A stretch of DNA of 64,000 nucleotides from positions 2,980,001 through 3,044,000 of the forward strand of contig NC_019771.1 of assembly GCF_000317695.1 (NCBI RefSeq). The letters run 5' to 3'. Source of the DNA: Anabaena cylindrica PCC 7122 (GTDB taxonomy: Bacteria > Cyanobacteriota > Cyanobacteriia > Cyanobacteriales > Nostocaceae). Numbering within the stretch: position 1 is the first letter of the stretch; every line of letters begins with the position of its first letter. Below the pieces are notes generated by a model. It was not told where the DNA came from. It saw only the letters and a program-made list of their open reading frames with translations, and did not search any database. Positions 60,525-64,000 of this stretch are shown piece by piece. A program made the position numbers and the translations under genes.

Positions 60525-60839
60525 TTATTGACGCAAATATTCCCAAGTTTCTGTTTGTTCTTGTTGTTCTCCTTCTTCTAGCCATTCTTTTGTTAATTGT
60601 TTAAGTGCTTGATGTTGTTGATTTAAGAGTTGTTGCTGTTTTGCATCTATTTCTTGTTGATTATGGTTTAATAAATCTGTTTTAAAAGTAACGCTTTCTC
60701 GAAATACTCGCATTATCTGTAGTAAGTTCGGCCAATATTCTTTAGGTGTGGTTTGAATTTCGTGTAAAATTTCTGTCAAATAATTTTCTTTGGTGGTATT
60801 AGTGACTTCAGGTTTATTGATTAAATTTGGTTGAGACAT
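60525..60839 (-). CDS. Small hypothetical protein, possibly an antitoxin left without toxin
   Basis: 104 residues with a Gln-rich helical C-terminus (NHNQQEIDAKQQQLLNQQHQ, then WLEEGEQQEQTETWEYLRQ). The middle, LTEILHEIQTTPKEYWPNLL, resembles the N-terminal part of VapB-like proteins that pair with cyanobacterial VapC toxins, while the C-terminus differs. A vapC fossil lies 40 bases downstream. Function of the present form is uncertain. Confidence 0.5.
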   Translation of the reverse strand: MSQPNLINKPEVTNTTKENYLTEILHEIQTTPKEYWPNLLQIMRVFRESVTFKTDLLNHNQQEIDAKQQQLLNQQHQALKQLTKEWLEEGEQQEQTETWEYLRQ

Positions 60840-61015
60840 AGTTATTTATTCCTCATAATGCGGATAAAGCAGGTATTCGGGATATTTGTATAATTATAGC
60901 AATTTTTTATTTATTTCCTGTGGGTACTTTCCAATCTTCTATTCATATCATAAGAAGATTTAGGTTTTGTTTCGCGCAAAGGTGCAAAGGAGCAAAGACG
61001 CAAAGGAAGAGAGGG

Positions 61016-64000
61016 TTATTTTTTGCCAAAGCCTTTAGGTTTGTTTTGAGAATTGCCTTTTTTAGATTTGTGTTTAAAATTGGGTAATTCGCTTTTGGCA
61101 GATTTCAGATAAGTGCGAATCATTTCTAACTTTTTTATAGACTCAATAGTAGTTGTATGTTTTGAACCTAACTGTTCCTGATAAATATCTAGAGACTGCT
61201 TTAAAAAATTTTCTGCCTTCTTGAAGTCTTGCTGCATAAAATAAAGCATAGCTAAATTATTTAAATCAATGCCTATTTCATGATGTTTATCTCCCAGAAT
61301 TCTCTTATCTATTTCTAAGGCTTGCATAAAGAGTCTTTCAGCATCATTATAACGTCCAGTTGTTAAATAAATTCCTCCTAAATTATTGATATTGGTAGCT
61401 ACATCTCGATGATGTTCACCTAGCAATTTTATGTTCATTTCCAAAGATTCATAATAAAATTTTTCAGCCTCATCATATCTGCCTTGTGCTTCATATATCA
61501 TTGCTAAATTGTTGATAGTAAGTGCAACATCAGGATGTTCTTTCCCTAATGAAGCTTTGTAAATTTTTAATGCTCTCTCACATAAAGTTTCAGCTTTTTT
61601 ATGGCGGTTAATAGAATGATATAGTAATGCTAAATTATTTAGTGATTGAGCAAACAATGGATGTTCATCACCTAATAATTTTTGCCTGATGTCTAACGCC
61701 TCTTTATGTAGCTTTTCAGATTCTTTATATCTACCTTGTTGATGATAAAGCTCTGCTAAATTATTCAAATAAGATGCTAAGTCTGGGTGGTTTTCTCCTT
61801 GAAAATATTTATGAGAATCAATGACTTGTAAATATATACATTCAGCCTCACTGTAGCGACTTTGACTTTTGTATAGTAAGCCTAGATTGCCCATTATATA
61901 TATCATTTTAATTGCTACTTCATTTTCTCCTTCTGCTCGAAAGCCTTCTAATATTTTGATAGCTTTGATATATAAATCTTCTGCTTCACTATAGCGATTC
62001 TGTGCTTCATAAATAAGTGCTAATTTACTCCACAAATCCTCTAAGCTACTTAAAATAGTAGTGAATTCGTCTTTTTTCCTTTCCTGAGAATATTGTACAA
62101 GCAATGCTAAAGACTCTTTACATACCATTTCAGCTTCACTATATTTACCTAAATAGTAATAAATTACTGCTAATGTTCTAATAAACTCAGATACATAGAA
62201 ACTATTTATTTGTTGTTCTTGCGGATATTTAATTATTTTTAACGCTTCTTTGCATAAATCTTCTGCTTCGCTGTATCGTCCCTGTTTACATGATGTTTCT
62301 GCTAAATCGTGAATACTAATTGATAGAGATGGATGATCTAAACCATAGTATTGTTTTGTTAAAAATAAGCACTTGTGATAATATAATTCAGCCTGTTTAT
62401 ATAATCCTTGAGATATATAAAATTTAGCTAATCCTCTCAAAGTCCTAAACGATAAATTATCATCAAATTTTTTACAATATTGATGATTCTCTACTTCAGC
62501 TATATGAGGTATAATAGGAGAAAATTTATTAACTTGCTGAATAGTCAGTAATTTATTAAACTGTTTTGCTATATCAACAATCGTATGCACAAATCCTTGT
62601 TTAAAATCATCTACTTTCTCTAAATATTCAAGTTTATCCCGCAAAAATTCCCGAATTAATGGATGTACTCTATAACTTCCTTGACCTGTACGTTCCAATA
62701 AATTAAAATCTAATAAATCTCCTCTAGCTTCTTCCACAATATCTAAATCAATTTCTTCATTTTCTGAAACTGGTAAATTTTGATAAGCCTGTTTTACCAA
62801 CTCCCAAGGAATATCAGCCAACGCAAATAAACTCAACATACAGCCTAATTCTTGGGCGTTTTCATCTAAACGTTCCCAACTTAACTCAATGGCATCATTT
62901 AGCCCTAGTTTTGCTGTCATTGTAGCGTCGGCTTCAGTAATTGATTTGTGCCTCAGCCGCTTTTTCTCTAGTAAAGAGAACATTGTCTTTAATGACAAAT
63001 CTGGATCACGATCTAAATAACGTCCAACTAATTCTAAACCCAAAGGTAAATAACCCAACCAACTACATATTTTTTCAGCAATTTCTAATTCTTGTTCAAT
63101 GCGTTCAGCACCAACCAACGACTTTAATAAATCTAGTGCTGGCTGTGGTTGGAGTGTTTCAAGTTGCAAATCTGCAAATGAACTTCCTAACTTTTGTCGT
63201 CTGGTAAGAAGTATTGTAAATTGTGATGATTCTGGTGGTAGATAAGGTTTAATTTTTCCATAGTCGGTGACATCATCTATTACTATCAGCCATTCACCAG
63301 TTTGCCAATTTCGCCAACAGTAATTTAACTGTGTTGGTATATCCCAATCTTCTGGCGGATTCAAATTTAAAAAACTTCGGGCAAAACTAACTATTGGTCT
63401 GGCTATATCTCCCTCTCTACTATCTAACCAACAAACACCACCTGTAGAGATATTTGATTTATTCTCTCGACAATTTTGTAAATGTCTTAATGCGTATTGT
63501 TTAGCAAATTCTGTTTTACCTACTCCACCAATTCCCACAATTACAGCAATTTTGCGTCCATGTTGTTGCTGTAAAAGTTCATCCAGCTTTTTAACTTCGT
63601 CTTCACGTCCAACAAATTGTAAAACCCCGTTAGGAGGAATATTTTCATAAGCTAAAATTTCTGCACTATTAGTATTAAATCCCTGGTTTCCAGAAAACAG
63701 AAAATTTAAAGCCTCATATCGCTTTGGTAGTTCTTCCAGTTTGACAAAGTTTACAGGTTCTTCAATTTGAAACTGGGTGTCATAAATCCAAAATTCATCA
63801 AAATTGCAGAGAATAACATATCGAGGTTTTGGTTTTAATTCATTCCAATATTCAAAAACCTGTTGATGATGTTTTTCTAGCTTTTCACCACGGCTTTTCA
63901 TTTCTAATAGTAGTCGTGGTCGCCATACCAAATCTGCGAATTTTGTATGTTGTCCGTCTGGCTTAATTCGATACTCTAGTTTTGCACCTGCTTCAATACA
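61016..64000 (-). CDS. MmeI-like nuclease / NB-ARC ATPase / TPR protein, 5' end outside the window
   Basis: A STAND-type protein, at least 994 residues visible. The frame is open to the right edge, so a TTG at 63931 is not the true start. N-terminal part (edge to about 63690): FADLVWRPRLLLEMKSRGEK and YVILCNFDEFWIYDTQFQIE resemble the N-terminal nuclease-like domain of MmeI-type (type IIL) enzymes, with Asp and E-X-K of a PD-(D/E)XK site. Next is the NB-ARC: VIVGIGGVGKTEFAKQYALR (P-loop), WLIVIDDVTDY (Walker B), LGYLPLGLELVGRYL (GLPL), VHPLIREFL. About ten kinesin-light-chain-like TPRs follow (GRYSEAEDL, GRYDEAEKF), ending in a basic tail. Likely role: antiphage or stress sensor. Confidence 0.85.
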   Translation of the reverse strand, partial: CIEAGAKLEYRIKPDGQHTKFADLVWRPRLLLEMKSRGEKLEKHHQQVFEYWNELKPKPRYVILCNFDEFWIYDTQFQIEEPVNFVKLEELPKRYEALNFLFSGNQGFNTNSAEILAYENIPPNGVLQFVGREDEVKKLDELLQQQHGRKIAVIVGIGGVGKTEFAKQYALRHLQNCRENKSNISTGGVCWLDSREGDIARPIVSFARSFLNLNPPEDWDIPTQLNYCWRNWQTGEWLIVIDDVTDYGKIKPYLPPESSQFTILLTRRQKLGSSFADLQLETLQPQPALDLLKSLVGAERIEQELEIAEKICSWLGYLPLGLELVGRYLDRDPDLSLKTMFSLLEKKRLRHKSITEADATMTAKLGLNDAIELSWERLDENAQELGCMLSLFALADIPWELVKQAYQNLPVSENEEIDLDIVEEARGDLLDFNLLERTGQGSYRVHPLIREFLRDKLEYLEKVDDFKQGFVHTIVDIAKQFNKLLTIQQVNKFSPIIPHIAEVENHQYCKKFDDNLSFRTLRGLAKFYISQGLYKQAELYYHKCLFLTKQYYGLDHPSLSISIHDLAETSCKQGRYSEAEDLCKEALKIIKYPQEQQINSFYVSEFIRTLAVIYYYLGKYSEAEMVCKESLALLVQYSQERKKDEFTTILSSLEDLWSKLALIYEAQNRYSEAEDLYIKAIKILEGFRAEGENEVAIKMIYIMGNLGLLYKSQSRYSEAECIYLQVIDSHKYFQGENHPDLASYLNNLAELYHQQGRYKESEKLHKEALDIRQKLLGDEHPLFAQSLNNLALLYHSINRHKKAETLCERALKIYKASLGKEHPDVALTINNLAMIYEAQGRYDEAEKFYYESLEMNIKLLGEHHRDVATNINNLGGIYLTTGRYNDAERLFMQALEIDKRILGDKHHEIGIDLNNLAMLYFMQQDFKKAENFLKQSLDIYQEQLGSKHTTTIESIKKLEMIRTYLKSAKSELPNFKHKSKKGNSQNKPKGFGKK

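Overview
The window comes from a cyanobacterium, most likely a filamentous heterocyst-former (Nostocales). The support is gene content plus repeats: a CpcS/CpeS-type bilin lyase, an Flv1/Flv3 pair, a cyanophycin synthetase/cyanophycinase pair, XisH/XisI genes, a cyanobacteriochrome-like GAF domain, many HIP1-type GCGATCGC octamers, and many heptamer short tandem repeats between genes. No genus can be named from sequence alone.

Layout. 1-5 kb: the end of an unknown gene, then, on the minus strand, the classic block rplS, tRNA-Trp, secE, nusG, rplK, rplA, L10 leader, rplJ, rplL. 5-13 kb: two glycosyltransferases, then a convergent RND efflux pump with its membrane-fusion lipoprotein. 13-17 kb: a bilin lyase, a glycine-rich RRM protein, a Uma2-type protein, a repeat island (orphan CRISPR-like repeat, two long palindromic repeats, a frameshifted antitoxin) and a Doc-type toxin operon. 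17-25 kb: flv3-flv1, coaX, a PIN toxin-antitoxin pair, a hydrolase and a NUDIX protein. 25-32 kb: argH, larB, a peptide-binding lipoprotein, a truncated PIN-like relic, ispF and trmD. 32-42 kb: cphB-cphA with NtcA-like sites, a tatA gene, two tandem membrane-anchored Ser/Thr kinases, cbiT, cdsA and a DUF2993 protein. 42-50 kb: a pseudouridine synthase, a RodZ-like protein, malQ, NUDIX, a pentapeptide-repeat/RidA fusion, a phosphatase and small proteins. 50-57 kb: sdhA/frdA, a decayed xisH-xisI cluster with a MITE insertion, glcD, a GHL10-type protein and a membrane protein. 57-64 kb: a cyanobacteriochrome-like sensor with a degenerate kinase domain, tRNA-Lys, DUF29, the fossil of a vapC gene, and a large nuclease-NB-ARC-TPR protein cut by the right edge.

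Housekeeping genes alternate with an accessory layer of toxin-antitoxin modules, miniature palindromic elements and short repeats. Several accessory genes are broken: the BrnA-like antitoxin, xisH, a second xisI, and two PIN remnants. The best candidates for new biology are the MmeI-like-nuclease/NB-ARC/TPR protein (a probable STAND-type defence protein), the DXCF photoreceptor fused to a kinase domain that has lost its phospho-acceptor and ATP-box residues, the pentapeptide-repeat/RidA fusion, and the MITE-interrupted xisI whose ancestral reading frame can be rebuilt. Several annotated starts are shorter than the longest open frame where a ribosome binding site or gene overlap supports it; these choices are noted per gene.
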